Assembly: GCA_030068075.1 (NCBI GenBank)
Contig: CM057839.1
Coordinates: 22,175,167 to 22,239,166, forward strand
From: Paguma larvata
Lineage: Eukaryota; Chordata; Mammalia; Carnivora; Viverridae
Direction of reading: 5' to 3'
Length of the DNA stretch: 64,000 nucleotides
Numbering within the stretch: the stretch's first letter is position 1; every line of letters begins with the position of its first letter. Of the stretch, positions 1 through 11,216 are shown in pieces. The position numbers were made by a program, and so were the translations under genes. Under the pieces are notes generated by a model. It ran no database searches. It was not told the origin of the DNA and saw nothing but the letters and a program-made list of their open reading frames with translations.

Positions 1-480
1 ATGAGTCTGGGAGTTTTCCTTCCGTTTCAATTTTTTGGAACAGCTTGAGGAGGATAGGAATTAACTCTGTTTTAAATGTCTGGTAAAATTCCGCAGGAAA
101 GCCGTCTGGTCCAGGGCTTTTATTTGCTGGGAGGTTTTTGATAACTGATTCTATTTCTTCACTAGTTATGGGTCTGTTCAAATTTTCTATTTCTTCCCAT
201 TTGAGTTTTGGTAGGGTGTGGTTATTTAGGAATTTGTCCATTTCTTCCAGGTTGCCAAGTTTGGTGGCATATAATTTTTCATAGTATTCTCTGATGACTG
301 CTTGTATTTCTGAGGGATTGGTTGTAATTTTTCCCTTTTCATTCACGATTTTATCTGAGTTCTCTCTCTTTTCTTTTTGAGAAGCCTGGCTAGAGGTTTG
401 TCTATTTTGTTTATTTTTTCAAAGAACCAGCTTTTGGTTTCATTGATCTGTTCCACTACCTTTTCTGTCTCCATATGATT
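1..480 (-). pseudogene. L1-A ORF2, linker and start of reverse transcriptase domain (decayed)
   Basis: The complement of about 80-121 translates to [15 protein letters not shown], the conserved block just ahead of the L1 reverse transcriptase fingers. From 121 down to position 1 this frame is open and runs off the edge, so RT catalytic motifs such as FADD are not visible. Between about 130 and 480 the frame is broken by stops and shifts, although the wording of the linker (repeated asparagine/lysine/isoleucine-rich text ahead of the RT) can be followed piecewise. The frame differs from that of the endonuclease segment at 501-1265, so at least one indel lies between them. No protein can be made from it. 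Confidence 0.85.
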
Positions 481-500
481 AATTTGTGCCCTGATCTTTG

Positions 501-1265
501 TTATTCTCTCTTTCTGCTGGGCTTGGGTTGTTTTAGTTGTTCTGCTTCTAGTTCCTTTAGGCGTGCTGTTAGAATTTGTGTTATTGATTTTTCTTGTTTC
601 TTGAGGTGGACCTGGATTGCAATATATTTCCCTCTCAGGACTGCCTTTGCTGCATCCCAGAGCGTTTGGATTGTTGTATTTTCATTTTCATTTGTTTCCA
701 TGTATTTTTTAATTTCTTCTCTGATGGCTTGGTTGACCCACTCATCTTTTAGTAGGTTATTTCTTAGCCGCCATGTTTTTGGATATTTTCCAGGCTTTCT
801 CCTGTGGTTGATTTCAAGTTTCAAAGCATTGTGGTCTGACAGTGTGCATGGTATGATCTCAATTCTTTTATATTTATTCAGAGCTTCCCTGTGCCCCAGA
901 ATGTGGTCTATCTTAGAAAATGTACCATGTGCTGTTGAGAAGAATGTAAATTCCTTTGCTTCTGGATGAAGGACCCTGAATATGTCTGTTAAGCCCATCT
1001 GTTCTAATGTGTCCTTCAGGGCCATTGTTTCTGTGGTGATTTTCTGTTTTGTGGATCTATCCAATGCTGAGAGTGGAGTGTTAAGGTCCCCTACTATTAG
1101 GACATTTTTATCGATGAGGTTGCTAATGTTTGTAATTAGTTGTTTTACAAATTTGGGTGCCCCCGAATTCGGTGCGTAGATATTTACAATTGTTAGCTCT
1201 TCCTGCTGGATGGTCCCTGAGACTTTTATATAATGTCCTTCTTCATCTCTTATTACATCGTCCAT
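501..1265 (-). pseudogene. L1-A ORF2 endonuclease domain remnant (APE-like)
   Basis: A 254-codon open stretch of L1 ORF2. It covers most of the apurinic-like endonuclease fold: the block VLIVGDLNTPLSALDRS contains the GD.N motif of the active site, and later SDHNALKLEI carries the SDH motif with the catalytic histidine. Endonuclease of this type nicks target DNA to prime reverse transcription. After the endonuclease comes the linker text [16 protein letters not shown]. The upstream boundary is a frameshift: compared with L1-C about 8 nt are missing near 1255-1272, so this part is out of frame with the ORF2 N-terminus at 1243-1581. It stops at TAA (501-503). A long open frame on the opposite strand is only its shadow. 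Confidence 0.93.
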
Positions 1266-1581
1266 TTAATTTGTCTGATACAAGTGTGGCTACTCCGGCT
1301 TTCTTCTGACTTCCAGTAGCATGGGAGATAGTTCTCCATCTCCTCACTTTCAATCTGAAGGTGTCTTCAGGTTTAAGATGAGTTTCTTGAAGACAGCAAA
1401 TAGATGGGTCTTGTTTTTTAATCCATTCTGTTACCCTGTGTCTTTTAATTGGCACATTTACTCCATTTACATTCAGTGTTAATATTGAAAAATATGGGCT
1501 TACAGTCACTGTATTATCTGTAAGTTTCATGTTTGTAAGGCTGTCTCTGGCAGTTTGTGTTCTTTGCAACCTTTCCTTCAT
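1243..1581 (-). pseudogene. L1-A ORF2 N-terminus (endonuclease start)
   Basis: Contains YFSILTLNVNGVN and CCLQETHLK, the first two blocks of the L1 endonuclease; the E of QETH is the metal-binding glutamate. The open frame begins at an ATG (1579-1581) about 32 codons ahead of ILTLNVNG, and this ATG overlaps the ORF1 stop as ATGA (1578-1581). An internal methionine about 15 codons ahead of ILTLNVNG is the alternative and more conventional start. The frame is lost at about 1255 by a small deletion. The same upstream extension is open in L1-C. Confidence 0.92.
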
Positions 1582-2291
1582 AGAATGCCCCTCAGGATCT
1601 CTTGTAGTGCTGGCTTATTTGTGATAAATTCTTTGAGTTTTTGTTTGTTGGGAAAAACCTTGATCTCTCCTTCTATTCTGAATGACAGGCTAGCCGGATA
1701 CAGAATTCTTGGTTGCATGTCCTTCTTGCTCATCACATTGAAGATATCCTGCCATTCCTTTCTGGCTTGCCAAGTTTCTGTAGATAAGTCTGCTACTACC
1801 CTTATATGTCTGCCTTTGTATGTTATGGTTCTTTTGTCCCTAGCTGCTTTCAGGATTCTTTCCCTATCTTTGTATTTTGCCAGCTTCACTATGATGTGCC
1901 CTACAGAAGGTCTATTCAAGTTACGTCTGAGGGGAGTTCTCTGTGCCTCTTGGATTTCCAAGCCCGTTTCCTTCCTCATGTTGGGGAAGTTCTCAGCAAT
2001 GATTTGTTCAAGAACCCCTTCGACTCCTTTCTCTCTCTCTGCTTCCTCTGGAACTCCTATGATACGGATATTGTTTCTTTTGAGTGCATCGCTCAGCTCT
2101 CGAATTCTCCTTTCCTGTTCCTGGATCAGCTCCTCTCTCTTTTTCTCTGCTTCCTCTTTTTCAATGATTTTATCTTCTAATGCACTAACTCTTTCCTCTA
2201 CCTCTTCAATCTGTGCTGTGGCTGATTCCAATTTCCCTTGTATTTCTTCCAACATTCCTGTACTGGGCAAGAAAAAAATCATAGGATTCAA
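1578..2291 (-). pseudogene. L1-A ORF1 (RNA-binding coiled-coil protein), N-terminus missing
   Basis: Open for 237 codons. In order: a charged coiled coil (about residues 12-65, text like EEVEERVSALEDKI), the RRM-like domain starting with RNNIRIIGVPEEAER (about 72-86), and the C-terminal domain containing RPSVGHIIVKLAKYKDRERIL and LSTETWQARKEW. L1 ORF1p trimerises through the coiled coil and coats L1 RNA. Intact carnivore ORF1 has a longer coiled coil and an N-terminal tail; here L1 homology begins around residue 9-13, and the first residues are read from flanking DNA, so the first ATG is accidental. Aside from the truncation the frame is intact to its stop TGA. Confidence 0.94.
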
Positions 2292-2794
2292 CTTACCTTT
2301 TGTTTCTCCAATTGTACCTCAGGAAAGCACAGAGGCATATATTTGCTACTCTCTGCCTGGTTATAGTATCTTCTTGTTTTGGAAATTTAACATACTTGTT
2401 AAGGTCTAGCTAGAAAACCATAGTAATTATTTTCCCGGCACATATTAAAAACTTGACTCAGTTTTTGGTACTCATGACATACAGATTCTATGATGTGATT
2501 ATGCTGTGATATAATAAAATAGGACAATATATTATAAATATGCATACAAATAAGATGTATTCCCTATTCATAAATAGTTGATATTGTGAGGTAGTAAAGG
2601 ATAAATGGTAGTATAGTATTTTATCATACATAATCATTATCCAAGAAAAATGTTTCATTTGACCTGAACGGGAAAAGAGTGAAAGTAACAGTAATACATA
2701 TATAATCATAGTCATCATAAGAGCTGCCCGTGTTAGAAACCATGCCACTGCTTAGCATATTTGCTTATCAATTCTACCCATGATAAAGGAGTTT
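2271..2794. other. AT-rich unassigned DNA
   Basis: Flank of L1-A. No repeat family, no coding signature and no structured RNA recognised. Confidence 0.5.
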
Positions 2795-2985
2795 AATTAG
2801 GAGTTAGAATTGTGGATTCCTTTTATTTCTGGTCTGGGAACTCAGAAAATCCAGTAAATCTGAGTCTTAATGTGGCCTAATTGGAGAAAATGAGTATCAA
2901 TAATCTCACAGACTTTCATGAGAAATTAGTGATTTTGTGTGAAAGTACTTCACATCCTACAAGGTAATATAAAAATTTAAGTATC
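2795..2985 (-). repeat. MIR SINE remnant
   Basis: Diverged but ordered match to the complement of MIR: an aaaatgagtatcaataatctcacaga-type block (the usual 'aaaatgggataataatacct' region) followed by 'tgtgtgaaagtacttcacatcc', the MIR text 'tgtaaagcacttagcaca'. Old mammalian tRNA-derived SINE, inactive. Confidence 0.6.
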
Positions 2986-3629
2986 TCTAGTAGATTTATT
3001 AACAAGAATTTACAGAACCCTTTGTTAGATGCAAATATGAATCAGGGAGCCACAAAAGGAGGAGGGAATAAGAACAGATCATATGCTGAGGCTACGTAAT
3101 GGAAAATTCTCTGCAAATGTTTAAACAGACTTTGTCAAATTTATATAAAAGATGTCATGAAAATGTTTTACTCCAAAAGCCAGGAAAGACACATTGTAAA
3201 ACGTGTAGAAGAGAGAATGGAGAGAAGTAAATAGGGCTCAGAGAGAAGCTGAAGAGACCGAGGGCTGCAGAAGAGGCATCCAAGAGGCTCAGGTGAGACA
3301 GGCTCCTCAGGAGCAGCTGAGAGCTCGGAGCCGGTCTGGAACCTGCTCGCGGAGCAGCTCTAAGGAGGAAAGCCTGGGGCTGGACGAGGCAGGGAGCAGA
3401 AGGTGGTCTTCAGGTCCCTTGAGCGTTCATGTGTCACATACATTAGCCATAGACACAGTCGTGTTCAACTGCTTTATAAACAAGATCATGCATATTGTGA
3501 GGACCCAGATGAATACCGTTAAAAGAACCTTCTTTAAAAAAAATTAAAGTAGCTAATATCTATAATAACTAATATAAAAATATCATATGCATGTGTGTTT
3601 CTTAACCTGTTTCTATCATTTACCTTGTG
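2986..3629. other. Unassigned DNA with a GC-richer purine patch at 3225-3430
   Basis: No repeat family recognised. The stretch 3225-3430 is clearly less AT-rich than its surroundings, contains CpGs and purine-rich, exonic-splicing-enhancer-like text, and has a consensus splice donor (cag|gtgaga, cut after 3292). The open frame 3293-3547 is short and unremarkable. A non-coding exon is possible but not shown. Confidence 0.35.
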
Positions 3630-3855
3630 CCAGCTAATGAGTGTTATATTTAGATTATCTCATCAAATCCTAATAACATGCAAATGAGGAAATTGTTATT
3701 ACTTTCATTTAGACAGAGGAAAACAAACAAACAAACCTTGAGTAATTTTCCCAAATTCAGGTAGCCAATAAATTTCTATAAACAGAATTTAACACCAGTC
3801 AGTTTGATTACAGAAACAGGGTTCTTGAGAATCAAAACCCACCATTTCTCCTGAT
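3630..3855 (+). repeat. MIR SINE remnant
   Basis: Starts at 'ttgtgccagcta' (MIR 'ctatgtgccaggca'), goes through 'atctcatcaaatcctaataac' and 'atttagacagaggaaa' (MIR 'ttttacagatgaggaaac'), then an AAAC-rich insertion, 'ttgagtaattttccca' and 'gaatttaacacca'. All landmarks are in the right order. Confidence 0.75.
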
Positions 3856-4591
3856 AGAGTCTAGTTTTCCTTTTAATACTATTTACTTATATACTTATGA
3901 TGTTGAGCTGTTTATCCCATTTCCTCATCTGGTGAGATTACACACACACACGTACACAATGGCAATAAGATAGACCCCAAGTAGCTGCAACAAGAAAATT
4001 GTTTAATAGATGACAAGAATTATGCATTACCTGAATCAATAATTTATATGCAGGGGACTAGAATTCAGGAGTGTTTTGCCTATGTCTGACTAGAAGTTAT
4101 TCTTTTCCCACAAAATGTCAGTGTTATAGAACTCTTGACACTCCGTGGAAATCCCAGAAGACAGAAGTGGCAAGTTTGAGATAAGGTGCAGGAATACATT
4201 AAGCACAGATACATCTCTTCAATACCAACATTTTATTTAACAACAAAAAAGGCAATGATTCAAAGTGTGAATGTTCAGGACTTTTTAATGAAGTAGCTGT
4301 GGATTCATGTAATTGTTGTTTACACTTTGGAAAAATGGAAAAGGTCTCCCGGGTGGTAAAGGGTATTAATTGTGAGGCACATTTAGTTTACAGTATACGG
4401 TGTAAGGAAAATAGGAGGTGAATTGTACTAGAACGGAAACCTTTCCTTCAATAACATGGGAACTAGAGTATCTCCAAGACTTTAATCTCTCAAATTAAAA
4501 GATATTAAAATATACTAAAGTGTAAGTGTTTTATAACTTATAAATCTATTTGCATTTTACATATTCTTATCAGGCTTTGATATTTCTACTG
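3856..4591. other. AT-rich unassigned DNA
   Basis: A short CA run at 3941-3952. Nothing else recognised. Confidence 0.5.
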
Positions 4592-4800
4592 ATTTCTTTT
4601 TTATACTTTTTTATTAGAGTAGTTGACACATAATGTTACCTTATTTTCAGATGTACAACAAATTGCTTCAACTTCTCTATATGCTACACTCACCACACAT
4701 GTAGCAACCATCTGTGCCATACATCACTATCACAACATCATTGACTATAATCTCTCTGCAGTGCCTCCTATTCCCATGACTTATTCACACTATTGATTTC
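4592..4800 (-). mobile_element. L1 3' UTR fragment
   Basis: Begins after a T-rich stretch (the complement of the tail) and continues 'agagtagttgacacataatgt', 'cagatgtacaacaa', 'catctgtgcca', 'cattgactata': the complement of the 3' UTR shared by L1MA-type and carnivore L1s. No ORF2 follows, so only the last ~200 bp are present. Confidence 0.8.
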
Positions 4801-7800
4801 TTGAATATTTCTTGAAATGTTCCTTCTTCCCTTCTTTCCTATCCCAATTCACGCTTTCATTTTATCCGAGCATGCCCTGACAGCATGCTATTAAATGGGA
4901 ACCTGGGATTTAAAGCAGGGATGCCTATCTAGGTTCTTTGCTCTGTCTTTATTTTTGTACATTCCCAGAAAGAAAACATATACCTATGTATCTGAAAACA
5001 TTACATATGGTAGCAGCATATCTTGGATAAACAGAATATTGTGGTTAACATTAAATTTACTTAGCGGTGGCTGACATAAATATAACGGGGTTTACTAAAC
5101 AAGCACGTTTCTCACTCAGCATATATCGACCCAAAGGAATATTAAAGACAACAAATGGCCACGCAAACTCAGAACTAAAAGTATTATGTTCTAAAAAAAA
5201 CCTTCAATATCTGTATAATTTCTGTTAAGAAAACTAGATCAAGGAACTAAATTTAGGCCATTCTTCAATTTATAAATATGTGTGTACTTACACTCTGTTT
5301 TCAAGATATTAGTCTAAGCAAAATTATGTCCAAATCTTTGCTACCATGGAAGCAATACCACATTCTTGAAGAAACTTCCAGTGTAAGCCTCATTATTAAA
5401 TACATGAAGGATTCAGAAATGGAAGTTTCTATCTCTTCCCCAATTATTTTGTCCCAACTTGGCCTGTTCTGATATCAGACAGTCCTTAGATTCTGGCAAT
5501 GAGTTATTATAATCTTCATCAGATGGTGGATCCAACTGTAGTAGTTCCCATAATTAGTTATGTTCTCTTTGCTGGAGAACATCAAAACAGTCCCCTGGAC
5601 TCTGCTTCACCGTTATGAGTGCCAAATGCTTTTTCGGTGAAAAGTAGAATAAGGTTAATTTTACCTAACGGTGCAGGGAGTATACATTAGTTGTTTTGTC
5701 TCAGTACCACAACAACTCCGGCATATGCTGTAATTTATTCACAGGGATTTTGAAAAATCATGCCGGTCCACTAAGTGGTAAAATGACATTTTCGGAACCT
5801 GCCAGGCAGAAAGCATAAGTTACCCAGGGTGCCTCTGTGCAACATCTTTGAGTTAGATGGTGGGATATGTACCCATTAAATGTAGGGTCTTGCCATCGCC
5901 ATGACCCACTTCCATGGAAGGTCTAGTTGTGTACAGTATATCAGTGTGTCTCCTTAAAGAAAAAAAGTCAACTAAATCCTCTTGTATCCCCAAGAGTAAG
6001 AAATAGCTTGATGGCCTTAGAGATTCGTTGGCAACATAACTATGTTCAATTCTGTAACTCCTGCTCCATTTCACTTACTCTTTAATATAAGGCTTGTTGG
6101 GTAAGATTGTAATTTAGTTCATACATTATAGCAAGTTAGTTCGTGATTTTAATAGATATGTATGAAGATTGCCTAAAGATGGATGTGGTGAACAATAACA
6201 CTTGGATTTTCACCCATAAGGTGCTAATATGCTTCTAATTACTTGAAGGAATGAGCTGTTATACCTGCGGGAACATGCTGCTGCTTATTTGTCTGTAGTG
6301 AGAAACTGTAAGTAGGAAGTTGTCTACCTACAGACGTTTCAAAGGCGAATGTTTGGCTTTATTGCTGATTACTGCAGACTGGCTCCCTTAGTATTGATTC
6401 CAACTAACTTTATTCAATAAATCCCTTGCAGTTCGAATTCATATGACCTAGGTTTTGGCAGCAGAAATACAAGAGAAAGATTAAAAAGATAGAACTGAGC
6501 AATATGAATTGGTGGCCACATCTGGGGAGACTGTTTCTTGCAAAAACATCGTTTTGTGATCTTGGGCCACCTATGGAAAAGGGACTACTACCAAGTCCCT
6601 AGTATCATGTCATAAAGAAAGAAATAGCAGTAGGAATGCCTTTCTACTAAAGAAGACAGCGGGCCAGTTAAGCGTTTCCTCCTGCTACACTGTTACTGGA
6701 CGAGAAGCACACAGTTTGGTTTTCTTGCTCTCACTGAAATTTCAACAACTGCATAATACAGCACATTAAGTTCACGAATGTTCAAATTAACTGATAGAGT
6801 TGCCTGTTACTAAGATTTCTGGTTAATAAATTCACACGTAGGCTATATTCCAGAAATGTAAGGATGTATTAGTGATATAAATTACAATGTTGTATTTCCT
6901 TAAATCAAACAGGTAAAGGAAAAACAAGCACTTCATCCATGCAACATGTAAAAATTAAGTATGAGTCAATTCCACATTTATTCCATACTAGATTTCTACT
7001 GCAAATATATATCAGAGATTAACTACTAACAATATTAGAGTCAGAAAAGAGACAAGAATGCTTATAATCACAGCTAATATTCAGCTTCCTTTGTAGGTTC
7101 TATTCACTGCAATAAAATTACACACAAAAAATGTAAATATACCAGTATAAAAAATCACAATCTCACAATGTTGATCATTTTTCCATCTTAAAGATGTAGG
7201 GAGATCAACTAAAACAATAATTAAGCTAGTCATAATGCCGGAGAAATTGGCAAGATAAATAATAAACATAACAGAAGTAACCACTGTTCTTTTATGCCAA
7301 TAATAAATGATAGAACGTGTAATGAGAAAATATTTCTTATAGTCACAAGAATTTTAAATTAGTCAAATGAGGGCTGGGTGCTGGGGTTTTGACTGGAGTG
7401 TGCAGGAGCTCAGAAAGCAGAGGCGAATTGCTACATGGTGTTCCTTATGGTTTTGAGATCCCAGCCTCACATCATCAACACACACTCATTTCACGGGAAA
7501 GCAATGGAGAGGCTTGGACAACTTTGAAACTAAAACCCAGGAAATGATAAAGCATGGATCTTGTTAAATCAGTAGGACTCTAGGGACAACAAGAGTCTTT
7601 ATCATCATTAGCAAGACTTAATTATTTGCCACATTTGTAGGTCTATTTACCTGTCTGTGTAGGTTTGTATCCCTTCAGGGGGAAAATATTGCATATTCAA
7701 AACAATGAAAATTCAGATCCACTAAAGTACCTGTACTTCCTGTGATAGAATACAAATATATGTAGTTGAGAAATATTGGGGTAACTGACGAACATTCTAG

Positions 7801-8976
7801 TAGCCCTAGATATTTTAAACTAAAAGTTATTAAAACTAAGGAAGCCTATAATTCCGATTACCACTTCATTGCCCAGTAAACACATTCAAAATTGCTCAAT
7901 GTTTTAGCTGTATTAAAGCTTACCCACTATATTTGAGATTTGAAATTTTCAATCCCAATTAAAATTCTTTCACTTGAGAACTACCAAATAACTGTTAAAA
8001 TATTAAAAATATTTAAAAATGTTAAAAAATCAAAAACATTAAAAATATTAGTCTATTAAAATGCAATATAACTAAAAATAAACTGGACTCTTTTATTTTG
8101 TACAAACTGTGAAAAAAATTGAAGCAATGACCTTATTTTGTAAATTCTGTTCACCGTGTCTTAAATCACATCTATCATTACTTCAAATTATCTTCTAAAA
8201 TCTGTGAGAGCTCTTAAAAGCTAATGAGGCCTTTGATAGAAGATGTAAGACAAGAAGATTCACTCAATTACCCTGTAATATAAACTGACAAGATCAAACT
8301 TTCTGAATTCATTCTTGTGCCCCTGCTCTCTCTCTGTGCACATAAACACATACGTGCACACACGTGTGAGCATGCATATACACACACTCATAAATAACTT
8401 GCAGTTACACTCATTGCTATTGGGGAGTATCTTCACCTTATCCTATAATAAAAAAATGTATGTTCAGGAAAAAATTATCAGATATCATTTATGGTACTAT
8501 CACAAAGAAAAGTACAAGCACGCATTTTGTGTCCGAAAATAATGGAATGTAATTGAGGGTGTTGAGTTAGTTGCACTTGTTCTATAACCAAAACAAATAA
8601 GGAAGAAAAAGAAAAAAAGGAAGAAAAATTAAATGACAAAATTTCTTCCACACCTAGACTACAAGTTTTCAAGAAATGATAATTCTGAAAGTCCTGCTTT
8701 AGGTAACATAATTGAGAATGCTTTGAGATCTAGGAAAAATACACTTATCTTATATTGCTTATGGTTAATTATGGTCATGTAAAATAGAGCTTTATGATGA
8801 TAAAGTCTATGCACTGGATCTTGAAATTAAAAAAAAAAACCACTATATAATTCTTCCTTGAGAGTTTATGCAATATGGACTATGTCAAAATATAAGGAAA
8901 CGGGAAAAATCAAAGTAGGAATCTGAAATATCCTTAAGAAAATGCATCTGTGTTTAATAGTCAAACAGAATGTTTT
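4801..8976. other. 4.2 kb of unassigned, mostly AT-rich DNA
   Basis: No repeat can be named with confidence. At 5480-6440 the composition is more balanced, with scattered CpGs and an AATAAA at 6415-6420; it may be a very old retroviral relic or unique sequence, but I cannot place it. 7980-8050 is a low-complexity A/T stretch of TTAAAAATA-like units. A CA/TG-rich patch lies at 8335-8395. Open frames here are 60-75 codons and chance-like. Confidence 0.4.
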
Positions 8977-8990
8977 ATTTACACTGCTAC

Positions 8991-9214
8991 AGGGGTGCCT
9001 GAGTGGCTCAGTCAGTTAAGCGTCCGACTTAGGCTCAGGTCATGATCTCATGGTTTGTGGGTTCAAGCCCCATGCCAGGCTCTGTGCTGACAGCTCAGAG
9101 CCTGGAGCCTGCTTCGTATTCTGTATCTCCCTCTCTCTCTTGCCTCCCCAGCTTACACCCTGTCTCTCTCTCTGTCTCTCAGAAATAACTAAATGTTAAA
9201 ACAAAATTAAAAAA
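8991..9214 (+). mobile_element. CanSINE (tRNA-Lys SINE, cat type)
   Basis: Plus-strand copy. Head 'ggggtgcctgagtggctcagtc' holds the pol III A box, and 'gggttcaagcccc' is the B box. Then follow the 'gctgacagctcagagcctgg' body, a CT-rich stretch and an A-rich tail. Target-site duplication atttacactgctac (8977-8990) / atttacattgctac (9215-9228), 13 of 14 identical, proves L1-type insertion. It sits just upstream of an L1 3' end. Confidence 0.97.
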
Positions 9215-9236
9215 ATTTACATTGCTACAAAGCATG

Positions 9237-9484
9237 TTATAAGGGGGCTGGGGATGGGCAAAATGGGTGAAGTGCGAGATACCCGCTTCCAGTCATGGAA
9301 TAGATAAGTCATGGGAATAACATCATAGAGAATATAGGCGATGACGTTGTGATAGTGTTCTGTGGTGATAGATGGTAGTTACATTTGTGGTGAGCATAGC
9401 ATAGAGAAGTTGAAACACTGTGTCATACGGCTGAACCTAATACAATATCTGTGTTAAAGACACTGAAAAAAATTTAAAAAAAAA
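9237..9484 (+). mobile_element. L1 3' UTR fragment with A-rich tail
   Basis: Contains 'aaatgggtgaag', 'gaatagataagtcatggg', 'ggtgatagatggtagttac', 'gagaagttgaaacactg' and 'ctgaacctaatacaa' in the order of the carnivore L1 3' UTR, ending in an A-rich tail at 9466-9484. Only the terminal 250 bp are present. Confidence 0.85.
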
Positions 9485-9529
9485 GAAGGGCAGAAGAAGT
9501 ACTTTTCTTCCTAAATGTATAATTTACTT

Positions 9530-9656
9530 TTATTCTTTCAATGATACATCTTCATTAAATATTGAATATATGACATTGAGCTAGGTATTAGGGACCCAAG
9601 GCAAACTGTTCTCTGTCCCTATTCTCATAATATATATAGTTTCATAATGGGGGGGG
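9530..9656 (+). repeat. Possible L2/MIR-type ancient repeat
   Basis: Text 'ttaaatattgaatatatgacattgagctagg' followed by 'tctctgtcccta' resembles the ancient 'aaatatttattgagcacctac...gtgctagg...cagtccctgc' module. Diverged, so family uncertain. It runs into a G homopolymer at 9649-9658. Confidence 0.4.
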
Positions 9657-10383
9657 GGGTTAAGTATGCTGCTGTGGTTCGTGGGTATACTTATTGTCCT
9701 AAAGAAGAAATACATACACACACGCACACTTACACATGTATGCACTTCTGCTATACTTTGCTTTGAAAATATAATTCCTAAAATTGTAATCTACATAGTA
9801 GCACGGTTAAGTACTTTGGGTGAAGGAGGGATTGGGGTGCTTGCTTTTTTATACAGTTTTTGCTCTTGCTCTTGCTGGCTATTTTCTGATCTGGCACCAA
9901 GAGTGACCTTCTCTCCATGCACTTGTTCACTACCGGGTGCATAATCCCCCCTCCCCCCAACAAACAGTCTAACTGCCTATGGGTTAGTGTGAGGGACTGC
10001 CCTTCACCTTATGGCACAGAGTAGTCTCGTGGACACTCAAGTGTTCAAATGAAGGTTCAATTCTGCATAGACCAGAGGAGAGGCACAGAGATATTTTCTT
10101 TCTACTCTCCCCCAAATTTTGGAGAGAAAGATTTACTTCTTTCTAACTTTAGATCTTTTTTTTTTTTTCAAGGCAATTCAATGGAAAGAAGATAAATTTT
10201 CAAACAAATGGTTCTGAAGCAATAGGACATTCATGGGGGTGGGGGGGAGAACCTCAATATAAGTCCCACATGTTACATAAAATAGTTTAAAATGCATTAC
10301 TCACATAAATGAAAACTTAAAATAACGGTTTTGTAATTAAGTGAAAAAAACTGGATCTAAGTCTAGGCAAATAATTCTTCAAA
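9657..10383. other. Unassigned DNA with homopolymer runs
   Basis: Contains a CA-rich patch (9713-9737), a T run (10157-10168) and a G-rich run near 10233-10248. No repeat family or gene recognised. Confidence 0.45.
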
Positions 10384-10665
10384 TTGACACCAAAAATACC
10401 ATTTATAAAAGGAAATTTTGAGAAGTTGGACCTTACTTCTGTTAAAGAACTTTTTATGAGGATAAAAAGGAAAGCTATTGACAGCAAAAAAATACTTACA
10501 AACCATATATCCGAAAAACACTTAAATAAACATACAAAGAGTTCTCTACACTCATCAGTAAAGAAAAAACAAAAACAAAAACAAAAAACAATTCAATTAG
10601 AAATTAGGAAAGTCAGGAGCAGACATTCCACCAAAGAGAGACCACTGAGCTGCTGGGTGTCAGCG
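10384..10665 (+). pseudogene. Old L1 ORF2 C-terminal fragment
   Basis: Plus-strand frame starting at 10384. The words NFEKLDLTSVKELF, then ILTNHISEKHLNKHTKSSLHSS, follow the L1 ORF2 C-terminal region where intact copies read KLDFIKIKNF...FANHISDKGLISRIYKELL. The frame is still open to 10728, but L1 resemblance fades after about 10665 at the block corresponding to 'DLNRHFSKED'. An AAAAAC repeat at 10562-10592 has expanded inside it. No endonuclease or RT remains. Old (L1M-like) copy. Confidence 0.7.
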
Positions 10666-11216
10666 AACCCAATTAAAGTACAGACCAAAGTGGAAGTGTT
10701 CTTTCTGGCTCCTGCTCTGATGGTTTAAGCAAGAAGCTAAAATCAGAGAACTCACTGATTCACCTTGTTCCATTTTTGTTCATGGATGGTGCACAGGCTG
10801 AGAGTTAATTGGTGAGTGAAAACCTGGGAGCTTTTTCACTTTCAAGTGAACCTAGGACTCAAGGGCCTGGTGTTTTGTGGACCCTGGAGTTGTAGGAACG
10901 GTAGAAAGCGGCAGGAGTGGAAAAATGCTGTCTGCTAAGTCAGAGTGGGGCACCATGTCGTCAAGGTTTCCCCCATCCCTCCATCAGGAAACTTCAGTTG
11001 AGATGTCTGACGAGGACATCTGCCTCATGCCTCAGATAGAGAGCCTAAGAATGGGCTAGAAATGCAAATAAGTAAAAGAGCGTCACCTGCCAGAGAGGTC
11101 TGAACACTTGACTTTAGTTCCCTTCAGAGACTGTAGTGCACTGGCTGTGTGCCAGGTCTGGGGTGCCGAAGTAGCTTTCCTGGGAAGACTGTTAGGTAAA
11201 GTCTCTGTAGTTGCCT
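10666..11216. other. Unassigned, moderately GC-rich DNA
   Basis: Less AT-rich than the surroundings, no recognised repeat. It leads into the polypurine tract. Confidence 0.45.

Larger units (their letters stand above)
1..2270 (-). mobile_element. L1-A: L1 LINE, cut by left window edge, 5'-truncated in ORF1
   Basis: Minus-strand L1 non-LTR retrotransposon. Read from right to left it holds ORF1 (lacking its N-terminal part), then ORF2 N-terminus and endonuclease, then the beginning of the reverse transcriptase domain, where the window ends. L1 homology starts near 2260-2275, with no 5' UTR, which is the usual result of incomplete reverse transcription. The 3' end and so the target-site duplication lie outside the window. 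ORF2 carries at least two frameshifts, so the copy is dead. ORF wording is close to L1-C at 49.5-52.1 kb, so the two belong to the same or closely related carnivore subfamilies. Confidence 0.95.

Noticed and set aside
1555..2409. 284-codon plus-strand open frame, plus 475-969 and 1806-2180
   Set aside because: Exactly opposite L1-A ORF1/ORF2, which match L1 proteins; antisense shadows with hydrophobic, Ser/Leu/Phe-rich text.
9649..10248. G-quadruplex from the G runs at 9649-9658 and 10233-10248
   Set aside because: Single G homopolymers far apart, not four properly spaced G-tracts.
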